Shown here: in pieces, positions 63,711 through 64,000 of the stretch | Numbering within the stretch: position 1 is the first letter of the stretch | Layout: the number at the start of each line of letters is the position of its first letter | Source of the DNA: Conchocele bisecta | Lineage: Eukaryota > Mollusca > Bivalvia > Lucinida > Thyasiridae | Reading direction: 5' to 3' | Assembly (NCBI GenBank): GCA_029237695.1 | Contig: CM055279.1 | Span: 19,464,919 to 19,528,918 of the forward strand | Length of the DNA: 64,000 nucleotides | The notes under the pieces: generated by a model | Database searches by the model: none | What the model was told of the DNA's origin: nothing | Seen by the model: only the letters and a program-made list of their open reading frames with translations | Program-made: the position numbers and the translations under genes

Positions 63711-64000
63711 TCACAAAAAGGCCATTTCATAAATGGACTGGTCTGAAAATCATTTTGTGACGATTTAGTCGTTGGGCCACCAATAACCCCCCTCCCCTCC
63801 CGCCCCCCCCCCCCCTTGTGGTACATAACGCCACTATGATTTTCAAATTCAGTAGTCAATTGTCTATCATTCCAGAAGGTCTGCCATTAAAAAGTCGCTG
63901 GATGAACAAATGGCAGCCATTTTCCAAGATGGCCGCCAACAACAATTGTTTTGGTTTACAGGACTAGCTTTATCGCCTGTTAACCGGTATTAGGACTGAT
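63711..64000. other. Host DNA at the right edge, nothing recognised
   Basis: Contains a C-rich tract at about 63788-63814 and no convincing exon. Confidence 0.4.

Overview
The window is eukaryotic. It is AT-rich, dense in short palindromic transposons and minisatellites, and carries a spliced gene; I infer a marine invertebrate, most likely a bivalve mollusc (organism call is inference, low-moderate confidence). Two large, near full-length Maverick/Polinton elements sit in opposite orientation: element 1 at 10430-28115 (17.7 kb) and element 2 at 41759-59306 (17.5 kb). Each has ~190-bp terminal inverted repeats (TIRs) and its own 5-bp target duplication (CCTGA and ACATT), so they are two independent insertions of one recently active family.

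Element gene order from the polymerase end: protein-primed DNA polymerase B (pPolB; SAP-like, OTU-like, C2H2 and endonuclease-like N-terminal parts), convergent integrase, a small unknown gene, a two-TM 143-aa protein, a 77-aa protein, a TM/linker protein, a conserved ~215-aa protein, the FtsK/HerA-type packaging ATPase, the major capsid protein (MCP), a coiled-coil/Pro-Ala/TM protein, convergent gene X (tail-anchored), the probable penton, a fibre-like protein (coiled-coil stalk plus beta-rich head), a two-TM 206-aa protein, a variable noncoding arm and two small genes ending in a Zn-ribbon protein. This is the toolkit of an integrating virus-like element (adintovirus/Polinton). Most genes carry frameshifts or stops, at different places in the two copies; some could be assembly indels.

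The host sequence holds five phase-compatible minus-strand exons of one WWE-PARP gene: 62780-62969 and 59342-59559 (together a WWE domain), 34071-34194, 29625-29749, and the terminal catalytic exon 9579-9999 (His-Tyr-Ile triad, predicted mono-ADP-ribosyltransferase of the PARP10/12/14 type). Element 2 lies in the intron after the WWE domain, about 30 bp from its splice donor; element 1 lies in the intron before the catalytic exon. Two of these exons are followed by intronic minisatellites that repeat the exon end and its 5' splice site.

The remaining sequence is intronic or downstream DNA: several MITE-like families present in two or more copies, (GGAC)n-rich composite repeats, 35-bp, 51-bp and ~170-bp tandem arrays, tRNA-like fragments and a lone SAP-domain exon at 6939-7037. 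Within the Polintons the most unusual features are the hairpin-forming outer TIRs, CCAAT...ATTGG palindromes scattered through coding linkers, and mosaic divergence between the copies confined to parts of the penton, the coiled-coil protein and the right arm.
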